Below are positions 43,564-51,798 of a DNA stretch of 64,000 nt, piece after piece; position 1 is the first letter of the stretch, and every line of letters starts with the position of its first letter. The stretch comes from CAG-390 sp964522215. GTDB lineage: Bacteria > Bacillota > Clostridia > Oscillospirales > CAG-272. Location of the stretch: NCBI GenBank assembly GCA_964522215.1, contig CAZFVR010000007.1:5417-69416 (forward strand). The letters run 5' to 3'. The notes beneath the pieces are model-generated. The model had not been told where the DNA came from. It did no database searches and saw only the letters and a list, made by a program, of their open reading frames with translations. The position numbers and the translations under genes are program-made.

Positions 43564-44610
43564 TCATCCGCCCTTTAGGGTCAGATCAAGCAGCTCGCGC
43601 CTCACCACGACCACGGACGCGGGATCGGATACATCTATCTCCGCCATGCCGCCATCACTCACCGTGCCGCCGCGCGCCTCTATCACTCGCGCCGCCGCCA
43701 ATGCCTTGTCCGCGGCGTTTTGATCCGACCCGAAGCGAATGCGATATCTGCCGTCAACGGACAGGATTATATTAAATCGCTCATCAAGGAAAAGCGTATC
43801 TATCCTGCCCGCAAGCTCGGAGGCCTCAAGCGCCGCCGCCAGCTCGCCTATATATGCGGGGTCTCCGCCGCCGGGAAGCGTAAGATATGAACCGACAAGC
43901 GCACTTCCGACCGGCGGCAGCGTGACCCGCAGCAGTCCGCGGGATCCAAACTCCTCGGCACTGTCCGCACGCTCAAGCACTCGCATGTCATCGGAGAACG
44001 CGTAATACTCGCCCGCTATCTCCGCGTAGATCATCGCGCTTTGCGACTCTACCGTGATGAAAACGGATGATGGCAGCTTTATCTTTACTTTGACAGATGA
44101 AAGATACGGCAAGCGCTCGCTTATCGCAGCCTCTGCCGCATGCCTGTCCGCACGGTAGAGACTGTCACCTATCGACATGCCGGAAGCGTCGATTATCTCC
44201 TGCGCCGTATACGGAGAATCTCCGCTGATGCTTATCTCGCTCACCACAAAGAAGGATCCGATAAAGCGTGATATCACATATATCAGCACAAAGCTGAACA
44301 TAAGCAGCATAGCCGTGAGCAGCCATTTGGCCTTGCGGCGTCGCTCGCGCCGTTTGGCGTGCTCCTGTGCCGCCGCGCGGCGTTTTGCCTCCGCCTCGGC
44401 ACGCAGCTCTGCCTCCGAGCGCCCGCCTGCTCCGCTCGGCGTCCTTGGGCGGCCGTAGCGCACCCCGTCCGCATCCTGCGGTGCGTACACCGCTCCCGTT
44501 GCCGAATGTGCGCAGCCAGCACCGCGTGCGCCGCGTGCGCCGCGTGCGCCGACGTTTGCTGTTCCGGGTGATGTTAAAACGCGCATGCCGCCGGTATTAA
44601 CATTATCCAT
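43564..44610 (-). CDS. divIB: Division protein FtsQ/DivIB
   Basis: 348 residues from the ATG at 44610, chosen because GGAG lies 6 nt upstream (the TTG at 44622 is less likely). A long basic, Ala/Arg-rich cytoplasmic N-terminus (about 85 residues) precedes one TM segment (LLMFSFVLIYVISRFIG) and a POTRA domain (FFVVSEISISGDSPYTAQEIIDA is its start; here cited only in part) followed by the beta domain. It organises the divisome with FtsL and the transpeptidase. Between murG and ftsZ, its usual place. Confidence 0.9.
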   Translation of the reverse strand: MDNVNTGGMRVLTSPGTANVGARGARGARGAGCAHSATGAVYAPQDADGVRYGRPRTPSGAGGRSEAELRAEAEAKRRAAAQEHAKRRERRRKAKWLLTAMLLMFSFVLIYVISRFIGSFFVVSEISISGDSPYTAQEIIDASGMSIGDSLYRADRHAAEAAISERLPYLSSVKVKIKLPSSVFITVESQSAMIYAEIAGEYYAFSDDMRVLERADSAEEFGSRGLLRVTLPPVGSALVGSYLTLPGGGDPAYIGELAAALEASELAGRIDTLFLDERFNIILSVDGRYRIRFGSDQNAADKALAAARVIEARGGTVSDGGMAEIDVSDPASVVVVRRELLDLTLKGG

Positions 44611-44729
44611 TTTAAGCTCCAAACTGCCGCCCCGAGCGGCAGATCAATTAAAAATTCAAAAACGAATGGCCGAATACTAAATACTAAAATAAAACAAATT
44701 CAAGTGCTCAACGGAGATGCACGGGATGT

Positions 44730-45851
44730 TCACTGCCCACTCTTTCCCGCAAGCTTTAGGATCTCGTCAAATATCAGCTCATTTGCGTTCGGCACGGCAA
44801 AGGCGGATATATTCTCTTCAAGCTCCTGCATATGCGCCGGGGATCCAAGCAATGCCGCCACCTCGCGGCATATCCTGCCCGCGTCAAGCTCACTCTCTCT
44901 TATCAGCACCGCGGCATTGGCATCCGCCAGTACCTTTGCGTTTTTATATTGCTGATCGTCGGTCACGTTGGGTGACGGTATAAGTATAGATGCTTTTTTT
45001 GCCAGTGCCAGCTCGGAGAGCGTGATGGCTCCCGAACGGCTGATTATAAGATCCGCCGCGGCCATGCGCATTGGCATATCATAGATATATTCGGTAAGCT
45101 CTATATTTTTGCATTTGTCAAGCCCCGCCGCTTCAAACGCCGCGCGGGTCTCGGCATATCCCGATGCGCCTGTTGCATGGATGCAATAGGTGCGGGGGTG
45201 AGAGCTGAGATAGTCACGCATAAGCTCAAGCACCGCGCGGTTCACGCGCTCCGCGCCAAGACTGCCGCCAAAGGAGACGATATACTTATCGCATTCAGCT
45301 CCCAAGCCTATCTTTGCCCGCGCATCCGCCTTTTTTATCTCGCCAAAGTCGGCACGCAGAGGACTGCCCACATGCATGGTCTTTTGAAGTGCGCCGAGCT
45401 TTTCGCCGGTAACGGCAAAATTAACGAATATTTTGTCAACATACGGGACGAGCCGCTTTACCGTAAGCCCCGGCACGGCGTTGGATTCATGCACTGCGGA
45501 AGGCACACCAAGCTTTGACGCCGCAACGAGCAGCGGCCAGCTGACATATCCGCCCGTGCCTATAACTACATCCGGGCGGAATTCCCGAATGATCTTTTTT
45601 GCGGCCATCGGGGATGTAAACGCCAGGTATGCGGCGCGGATATTTGAAAGTGAGAGCGAACGCCTAAAGCCCCTCACATCAACATGATAAAGCTTATATC
45701 CCGCCGCAGGGACAAGCTTATTTTCTATTCCGCGTTCTGTCCCCACAAAGGCGATCTCCGCCGTGGGGATATGCGCTTTTATAGTGTCGGCAATTGCAAT
45801 TGCGGGGTTTACATGTCCGCCGGTTCCGCCGCCTGTCATCAATACGCGCAT
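44730..45851 (-). CDS. murG: UDP-GlcNAc:lipid I N-acetylglucosaminyltransferase MurG
   Basis: 373 residues. Adds GlcNAc to lipid I to make lipid II on the cytoplasmic membrane face. The Gly-rich loops are clear: TGGGTGGHVNPA at the N-terminus, GTGGYVSWPLL, SFGGSLGAERVN, and the UDP-GlcNAc-binding SRSGAITLSELA. Between ftsW and divIB in the cluster. Confidence 0.97.
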   Translation of the reverse strand: MRVLMTGGGTGGHVNPAIAIADTIKAHIPTAEIAFVGTERGIENKLVPAAGYKLYHVDVRGFRRSLSLSNIRAAYLAFTSPMAAKKIIREFRPDVVIGTGGYVSWPLLVAASKLGVPSAVHESNAVPGLTVKRLVPYVDKIFVNFAVTGEKLGALQKTMHVGSPLRADFGEIKKADARAKIGLGAECDKYIVSFGGSLGAERVNRAVLELMRDYLSSHPRTYCIHATGASGYAETRAAFEAAGLDKCKNIELTEYIYDMPMRMAAADLIISRSGAITLSELALAKKASILIPSPNVTDDQQYKNAKVLADANAAVLIRESELDAGRICREVAALLGSPAHMQELEENISAFAVPNANELIFDEILKLAGKSGQ

Positions 45852-45936
45852 GATGATCCCATCCTTCCAAAGTCATTCAAAGGTAAATAGAATGTAATTA
45901 AATAACTCAATAATGTGCTCTGTCGCCTCAAAATCG

Positions 45937-47199
45937 CTACGCCCTTTGTTGGGTGCAAAATCTTGATAGTCCCAGCACTATCCCCGCCTCAAACATCTGC
46001 ATGATGGTTGCAGTGCCGCCTGTACTGAAGTACGGCAGGGATATACCTGTGTTAAAGATGACACCCGTAACGACCGCTATATTCAGCAGCACCTGCAATG
46101 CAAGCTTAAATGAGAGACCGAATATTACGAGCGAGCAGAATTTATCCGATGCGCGCGCCGCCAAAACAAAGCCGCGCGATATCAGAGCCAAAAACAAAAG
46201 CATTATGGCAACAGCGCCGAAGAATCCAAGCTCCTCGCAAACGATGGTAAACACAAAGTCGTTTTGCGGCTGTGAGACATAGCCGTATTTAAGCCGCGAT
46301 TGACCAAGCCCCAGCCCAAACATTCCGCCTGTTCCAATGGCGTAAAGCCCCTGCGTGCTCTGCCAGTCACTGCCGAGAGCATCCGCACCGCGGTAGAGCC
46401 AGCTCTCAACGCGCTTGCGGGCATAATCGGTATTCATTATGATAACGCCAAGCCCCGCCGCAAGCGGCACCATTGATAAGAACCACCGCAGATCCGTCCC
46501 GCCGAAGAGCATTGTAACACACCCGATGGCGGTGATTATGATAACGCCCGAAAAGTGCTTTTCAAGACCAACGAGCACCACAACTATCCCAAGCATTATA
46601 CAGGGGATCAAAAAGCCGTAGATGAATGAATCGCGGCGGGTGCGCCCTGCGGAGTTTATCTCGCGCTCCCAGCGGCTCATATGCAGTGAAATTATAAGTA
46701 TCACCGCCGTTTTTGCCGCCTCGGACGGCTGAAAGTTAAAAAGACCGAATATGCTTATCCACCTTTGTGCGCCGCCGCCCACAACACCCATGGCAAGGAC
46801 GAGAAGCAAAAGCACCAGCACCGCGACATACATTCCGATGGACATATACCGCATGGTGGTTGGAGTTATAAACAGCATTGCTGCCACGGCGACCGCGCCG
46901 ACTGCCATATGGAGCAGATGCTCCTTTAAAAAATGATAGCTGTCGCCGTACTGCTGTTCTGCATATGCAGAGCTTGCACTAAAGCACATCACAGTGCCGA
47001 CCGTCAGCAGTATAAGAAAAAGAATAAGATACACCGGGTCCGGCCCCACTCGTGCGATAAGTCGCCCCGGCTTTTCGGATTCACTTATATAATCCGGCGT
47101 TTCGATATAATCGCGAAGCAGACCGCGCCCGCCAAGCTCGCGGCTGCGATGCTCGCCGGGCTGCCCACGGGTGGCTGTACTGCTTGAATTTGTTTTCAT
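45937..47199 (-). CDS. ftsW: FtsW/SpoVE-type SEDS glycosyltransferase
   Basis: 420 residues with about nine to ten TM segments after a charged N-terminus of ~50 residues. SEDS-family signatures are seen: WISIFGLFNFQPSEAAKTAV, TGGMFGLGLGQSRLKYG and FSTGGTATIMQMF near the C-terminus. Polymerises glycan strands at the septum with its cognate class B PBP (spoVD here). Called ftsW by position; SpoVE is a paralogue with the same motifs. Confidence 0.94.
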   Translation of the reverse strand: MKTNSSSTATRGQPGEHRSRELGGRGLLRDYIETPDYISESEKPGRLIARVGPDPVYLILFLILLTVGTVMCFSASSAYAEQQYGDSYHFLKEHLLHMAVGAVAVAAMLFITPTTMRYMSIGMYVAVLVLLLLVLAMGVVGGGAQRWISIFGLFNFQPSEAAKTAVILIISLHMSRWEREINSAGRTRRDSFIYGFLIPCIMLGIVVVLVGLEKHFSGVIIITAIGCVTMLFGGTDLRWFLSMVPLAAGLGVIIMNTDYARKRVESWLYRGADALGSDWQSTQGLYAIGTGGMFGLGLGQSRLKYGYVSQPQNDFVFTIVCEELGFFGAVAIMLLFLALISRGFVLAARASDKFCSLVIFGLSFKLALQVLLNIAVVTGVIFNTGISLPYFSTGGTATIMQMFEAGIVLGLSRFCTQQRA

Positions 47200-47312
47200 G
47201 GTTCCTCCCGCGTGATCTGATCTTTTCGTTTTTAATAATATATCAATTGCATCTAAATGATATCCCGGATATTATCTCGGTTCGGGATCTGTCTTATGCC
47301 CCAAGCAGGCCA

Positions 47313-48308
47313 TCAAAGCCCAAACCAAGCAAGCACACAAAACAGCACTGCCGCCGCGGAGAACACCGCAACGATCCTCACCTCGCTCCATCCGCATTTT
47401 TCAAAATGGTGATGGATGGGCGCCATTTTAAACAGGCGTTTGCCGTGAGTGAGCTTAAAGTAGCCGACCTGCAGGATATCCGATGCGATCTCGCAGATAT
47501 AAACAAGTCCCGCCACTATTATGATAAGCGGCTGATCTGCCAGAAACGCCATGCCGACTACCATTCCGCCAAGGTAGAGCGAGCCTGTATCCCCCATAAA
47601 TACCTTTGCGGGGTAGAAATTATACATTAAGAAGCCAACTGTACCGCCGATAACGGTGGCGGCAAGGCAGGAAAGCTCCGGCAGCTCGGCGGCAAAGGCC
47701 GCAACTGCAAAGAACGCACCCACCACGGCGGTCACACTGCTTGAAAGACCGTCAATACCATCGGTAAGGTTTACGCCGTTTACCATGCCCGTGATGAGCA
47801 GGAGCGCGACGATATAATAAAAGATGCCCAGCTCAAGTTCTACATTCAAATAAGGAATGCTAAGCGCGGTATCGATAAGACCGAGTGCCCTCATGGCAAA
47901 GAGATAGAGCGCGGCCGCTATCAGCTGCAGCCCAAACTTTTGCCAAGCCAAAAAGCCCTCATTCTGCTTTTTTATCAACTTTGTGTAGTCGTCAAAAAAG
48001 CCGATAAGGCCGTTTGCAACGCCAAGCCCCAGGGTCAGTGCGGCGGGGAGCAGCTCACCGGCGCGGCCGTTTACGGCGTATATGATAAGGATGATGCAAA
48101 AAACCATCACCGAGGGGATGATAAATCCCACGCCGCCCATGATGGGCGTTCCCTCCTTGCCCTTATGCCAACGCGGCCCGATATCGTATATCTTTTGGCC
48201 GATCTTGCGGCTTTTAAGGACAGGTATAAGTCGGCGCAGTATCAGCACGGTGCCGAGAAATACCGCGCAAAGCACCGAGAAAAATTCAATAAGCATTCTT
48301 GTTTTCAT
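47313..48308 (-). CDS. mraY: Phospho-N-acetylmuramoyl-pentapeptide transferase
   Basis: 331 residues, about ten TM segments. Makes lipid I. Conserved cytoplasmic loops: KEGTPIMGGVGFI, FFDDYTKL (catalytic Asp pair), NLTDGIDGLSS, FMGDTGSLYLGG and the HHHFEKCGW motif. Between murF and ftsW. Confidence 0.97.
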   Translation of the reverse strand: MKTRMLIEFFSVLCAVFLGTVLILRRLIPVLKSRKIGQKIYDIGPRWHKGKEGTPIMGGVGFIIPSVMVFCIILIIYAVNGRAGELLPAALTLGLGVANGLIGFFDDYTKLIKKQNEGFLAWQKFGLQLIAAALYLFAMRALGLIDTALSIPYLNVELELGIFYYIVALLLITGMVNGVNLTDGIDGLSSSVTAVVGAFFAVAAFAAELPELSCLAATVIGGTVGFLMYNFYPAKVFMGDTGSLYLGGMVVGMAFLADQPLIIIVAGLVYICEIASDILQVGYFKLTHGKRLFKMAPIHHHFEKCGWSEVRIVAVFSAAAVLFCVLAWFGL

Positions 48309-48393
48309 TTTATTTTATATTCCCCGTTTTGACCATACTTTAAAGTCGTTTTGCTTTTCCGCGAGCGAGCAAAAACGCCGCCCGCCCCGCGCC

Positions 48394-49881
48394 TCACATA
48401 GCGCGAAGAGCCTCAACTATCCGCTCGGCTCGTACCGAGCGGCTGGCCTTGATGAGCAGGCAATCGCGCGCTCCGAGCGTGCGCCTTGCCGCCTCGGCGG
48501 CGATGCGAGGTGATGCCTCGGATGTGATATCGGCGATCCTTACTATGCACTCGGGGGAAAGTCCCGCGGCCGCCGCACCGCGTGCCGTGTGTGCCGACAT
48601 AGGCCCGAATGCGATAAGAAATCCCCCACCGCGTGAGGCAAAATATTCACCGACTGCGCGATGCATTGCGGCTGAGCCCTCGCCAAGCTCGCCCATATCG
48701 CCGAGTATTGCCGCGGGAATGCCCCCACGCTCGGCAGCGGCACTGACAAGAACATCTATTGCCGCACGCATAGACTCGGGGCTTGCGTTGTAGCAATCCT
48801 CAATAACGGACAGCCCGCCGGCACTTATGAATGCCTGCCGCATGGCGGCGGGTCTGAACGCGGCAGCACCGCAGCGTATCTCATCATCGCAAAGTCCGCG
48901 CATGATGCCGATGGCGGCGGCGATAAGAGCGGCCTGTGCGTTGTGACGCCCTCGCACCGGGATCTTAATATCCTTTATAACCCTGCCGCTTGAATGTAAC
49001 GTAAAGGTGCATCCGTCCGCGCTGTCGGTAAGCTCGGAGATATAAAAGTCGGCGTGCCGATCCCCCGCAGCCGAAAAACACACGGCGCGGCTGTCGGTGC
49101 GGCCCGCATCTGCCAAAAGCGGCTCGTCACCGTTTAAAAGCAGTGTACCGCCGGGGGCAAGCCCCGCACGCACCTCGAGCTTTGCGCGTGCTATATTCTC
49201 TCTGGTTTTTAAAAATTCAAGATGCGACGAACCTATATTCGTTATGACTGCAATGTCCGGGCGAGCGGCAAGCGACATTGCCTCTATCTCGCCAAAGCCG
49301 CTCATGCCCATCTCAAGGACGGCATATTCGGCATCGGCGGGGATGCTGAGCATCGTCAGCGGCATGCCGATAGTGCTGTTTTTATTGCCCTCGGTGCGAA
49401 AGACCCTACAGTCGGAGGAGTGTGCCGCCAGCACAGCGGCAATAAACTCTTTTGTTGTAGTCTTGCCCACACTGCCCGTGACCGCTACCTTGCATGCAGA
49501 GATGGAGTCCGCAAAGCCGGCGGCAAGGGAGGAGAGCGCCGCCACGGTGCCATCGGTAAGGATGATGGGTATCGTTGGGTCAACGCCCGCCGGTACTCTC
49601 TCGCCCAGCACCGCCGCCGCACCTGCGGCCGCCGCGGAGTTGATATAATCATGACCGTCCACCCGCTCGCCGACTATTGCAGCAAAAAGCACGCCCTCGC
49701 CGACCTCGCGAGAATCTGTACATATATAGCGAATTGGACGGCTAAGCGACTCGGCATCGCCGCCGCACACTCGGCCGCCGCAAAGCTCGGCCACGCGGGA
49801 GATCAATATGCTCCCGCCGTTTACATTTATCTTTATCTTCATGCTATCATGATCCGCCGTATCCGCGCCGCCCGGAGACAT
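48394..49881 (-). CDS. murF: UDP-MurNAc-tripeptide--D-Ala-D-Ala ligase
   Basis: 495 residues from the ATG at 49881 (GGAG 5 nt upstream; an ATG at 49842 is an alternative). Mur ligase with P-loop TGSVGKTTTKEF, N-terminal UDP-binding domain, central ATPase (ITNIGSSHLE) and C-terminal domain (EDCYNASPESMRAAI). Completes the pentapeptide. Between murE and mraY. Confidence 0.96.
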   Translation of the reverse strand: MSPGGADTADHDSMKIKINVNGGSILISRVAELCGGRVCGGDAESLSRPIRYICTDSREVGEGVLFAAIVGERVDGHDYINSAAAAGAAAVLGERVPAGVDPTIPIILTDGTVAALSSLAAGFADSISACKVAVTGSVGKTTTKEFIAAVLAAHSSDCRVFRTEGNKNSTIGMPLTMLSIPADAEYAVLEMGMSGFGEIEAMSLAARPDIAVITNIGSSHLEFLKTRENIARAKLEVRAGLAPGGTLLLNGDEPLLADAGRTDSRAVCFSAAGDRHADFYISELTDSADGCTFTLHSSGRVIKDIKIPVRGRHNAQAALIAAAIGIMRGLCDDEIRCGAAAFRPAAMRQAFISAGGLSVIEDCYNASPESMRAAIDVLVSAAAERGGIPAAILGDMGELGEGSAAMHRAVGEYFASRGGGFLIAFGPMSAHTARGAAAAGLSPECIVRIADITSEASPRIAAEAARRTLGARDCLLIKASRSVRAERIVEALRAM

Positions 49882-49959
49882 TCCCGCTCCGACCGCACGG
49901 CCATTTTCGTTCGTATTTTGATCTTCTTTATCTTTACTTTGTTTTTATTGTAATGTTTT

Positions 49960-51597
49960 TTATGTCTTCGTATCGATGCGATGTGTGTCTTCCGGATCGC
50001 TCTTGTGCCGTTGCATCCACTCGGCTGCGGCCGCGCGGACTATATCCGCCTCACAAAACTCATGCCTGCCGCCCGCATCTATCTCATATCTTTCATGTCC
50101 CTTGCCCGCAAGCAGGAGGATATCCCCCGCGCGAGCCTCGGCGATCGCCCTCTCTATCGCCGCACGGCGGTCGAACTCGATCATATGCGGGCAGTGAGGA
50201 TCAAAGCCCGCCATTATTTCATCTATGATATCCCGCGGCCGCTCGGATCTTGAATTATCCGATGTGATAACACAAAGATCCGCCATGCGCGAGGCTATGT
50301 GCCCCATCTTGGGACGTTTTTGTCTGTCCCTGTCGCCACCGCAACCGAAAAGCAGGATCAGCCGCCCCGGAGATTCGCCACGGCAAGCACTGCGGGCATC
50401 CATAAACCCGCGCGCGGTACGCAAAAGATTTTCAAGCGCATCCGGCGTGTGAGCGTAATCGATAAAGACCGCAACCGGAAAACCGCCGCCTACCCTCACG
50501 CGCTCAAGCCTGCCCGGAGTCCGAGAGGCCGATGCCAGTGCATCCGCCACCGCACTGCCGCTGATACCGAGAGAGATAGCCACGGCCGCGGCTTGAAGTG
50601 AATTCATAACGCTGAACGCACCCGGCGTGGCGGTGCGCAATGTTCGTATCTCGCCGGGCGAGACCATGGTGTAGCTGATGCCCTCCCCGCCGAATAGACG
50701 GATAGACTCGGCAGTGTATCGCACGCACCCCGCAGAGTCCAAAATGCGACTGCCGCCTGCGCTGCAAAGGATGATATGCCCCGCAACAGGCAACTCACGC
50801 TCGCGCGCGTACTCCAAAAACCTCGGCGCATACGCATCATCGGCATTGAGGACGGCTATGTCCGTCATTTTAAGTATTTCTGCCTTTGCGAGAAAATAAT
50901 TCTCCATATTGCCGTGAAAGTCCAAATGTTCCGGCGTGAGATTGGTTATCACCGCCGCCGAAAAATGCAACGGCGAGAGCTTTGAGAGCGCCAGAGCGTG
51001 CGATGAGGCCTCCATAAATACATATTCCGCCCCATCGTCACGCATTGCCGCAAGTATGCGGTAAAGCTGACCGGGGTCGGGAGTAGTCATATTTGCGTTA
51101 GCATCATCCGGGCAAAAGTCAGGGTCGTCGCGCGTGTCAAGCACGCGCTTTGGTGTTTCACAGCCCAGCGTTCCGATAAGGCCGCACCTGTACATTGCCG
51201 CGCCGAATATCGAGCGCAGCATATGGCTGACCGTGGTCTTTCCGTTTGTCCCGGTCACGGCGACAAGACCAAGCCCCGCCGCCGCGAGCTCATACCGGGC
51301 GTACCAAAGTGCGGCAAGTGCCGACCTGGTATCTTTTGTATATATTATCGTTACCCCCGCAGGAATGCACACACGGTCGAACGTGTGACCCTCCTCCACC
51401 ACCAAAGCCGCAGCGCCGCCGGCGCACACACGGTCTATATAGCGATGAGAGTCGTTTTTAATGCCCCGAATGCACAAAAACAAGCAACCTCGGCGCACCC
51501 TGCGGGAATCAGATACTATCTCGGTGATCTCAATATCTATTTCTCCCTCTGCGCGGTATTTGATACCCGAATCGCAAAGCAAACGCAAAAGCTTCAT
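49960..51597 (-). CDS. murE: UDP-MurNAc-dipeptide ligase MurE
   Basis: 545 residues, somewhat longer than the usual ~490-500. P-loop VTGTNGKTTVSHM, carbamylated-Lys region (MEASSHAL), central motif NLTPEHLDFHG and C-terminal specificity loop SDNSRSERP. The loop keeps Asp-Asn-x-Arg of the meso-diaminopimelate-specific enzymes (DNPR) with Pro replaced by Ser, so meso-DAP is the more likely third residue, with some reservation. Downstream of spoVD; the 200-nt gap before it contains an 8-bp tandem repeat. Confidence 0.94.
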   Translation of the reverse strand: MKLLRLLCDSGIKYRAEGEIDIEITEIVSDSRRVRRGCLFLCIRGIKNDSHRYIDRVCAGGAAALVVEEGHTFDRVCIPAGVTIIYTKDTRSALAALWYARYELAAAGLGLVAVTGTNGKTTVSHMLRSIFGAAMYRCGLIGTLGCETPKRVLDTRDDPDFCPDDANANMTTPDPGQLYRILAAMRDDGAEYVFMEASSHALALSKLSPLHFSAAVITNLTPEHLDFHGNMENYFLAKAEILKMTDIAVLNADDAYAPRFLEYARERELPVAGHIILCSAGGSRILDSAGCVRYTAESIRLFGGEGISYTMVSPGEIRTLRTATPGAFSVMNSLQAAAVAISLGISGSAVADALASASRTPGRLERVRVGGGFPVAVFIDYAHTPDALENLLRTARGFMDARSACRGESPGRLILLFGCGGDRDRQKRPKMGHIASRMADLCVITSDNSRSERPRDIIDEIMAGFDPHCPHMIEFDRRAAIERAIAEARAGDILLLAGKGHERYEIDAGGRHEFCEADIVRAAAAEWMQRHKSDPEDTHRIDTKT

Positions 51598-51740
51598 TAA
51601 GGCTTACCACCCGATCCCGATAGATTTTTATATCATCGGTCATATCTTAAAGTGATACAAAGTGACATACGCGTTTTTGCATCTGTTTTTTGAGATCTTC
51701 GTTTATTTTATTGGTACGTTTATATTTGTATTGTTATATC

Positions 51741-51777
51741 GTTTTGTCGTTTTGTCGTTTTGTCGTTTTGTCGTTTT
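51741..51777. repeat. 8-bp tandem repeat (GTTTTGTC)4.6 between spoVD and murE
   Basis: Four perfect GTTTTGTC units at 51741-51772 plus GTTTT. On the minus strand it lies in the spoVD-murE gap, about 145 nt upstream of the murE start. The rest of the gap is T-rich. Confidence 0.95.
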
Positions 51778-51798
51778 ATAGTTTGCAAAGAGGCGGCT

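Noticed and set aside
51741..51777. Short CRISPR-like array
   Set aside because: Simple 8-bp tandem repeat without spacers.
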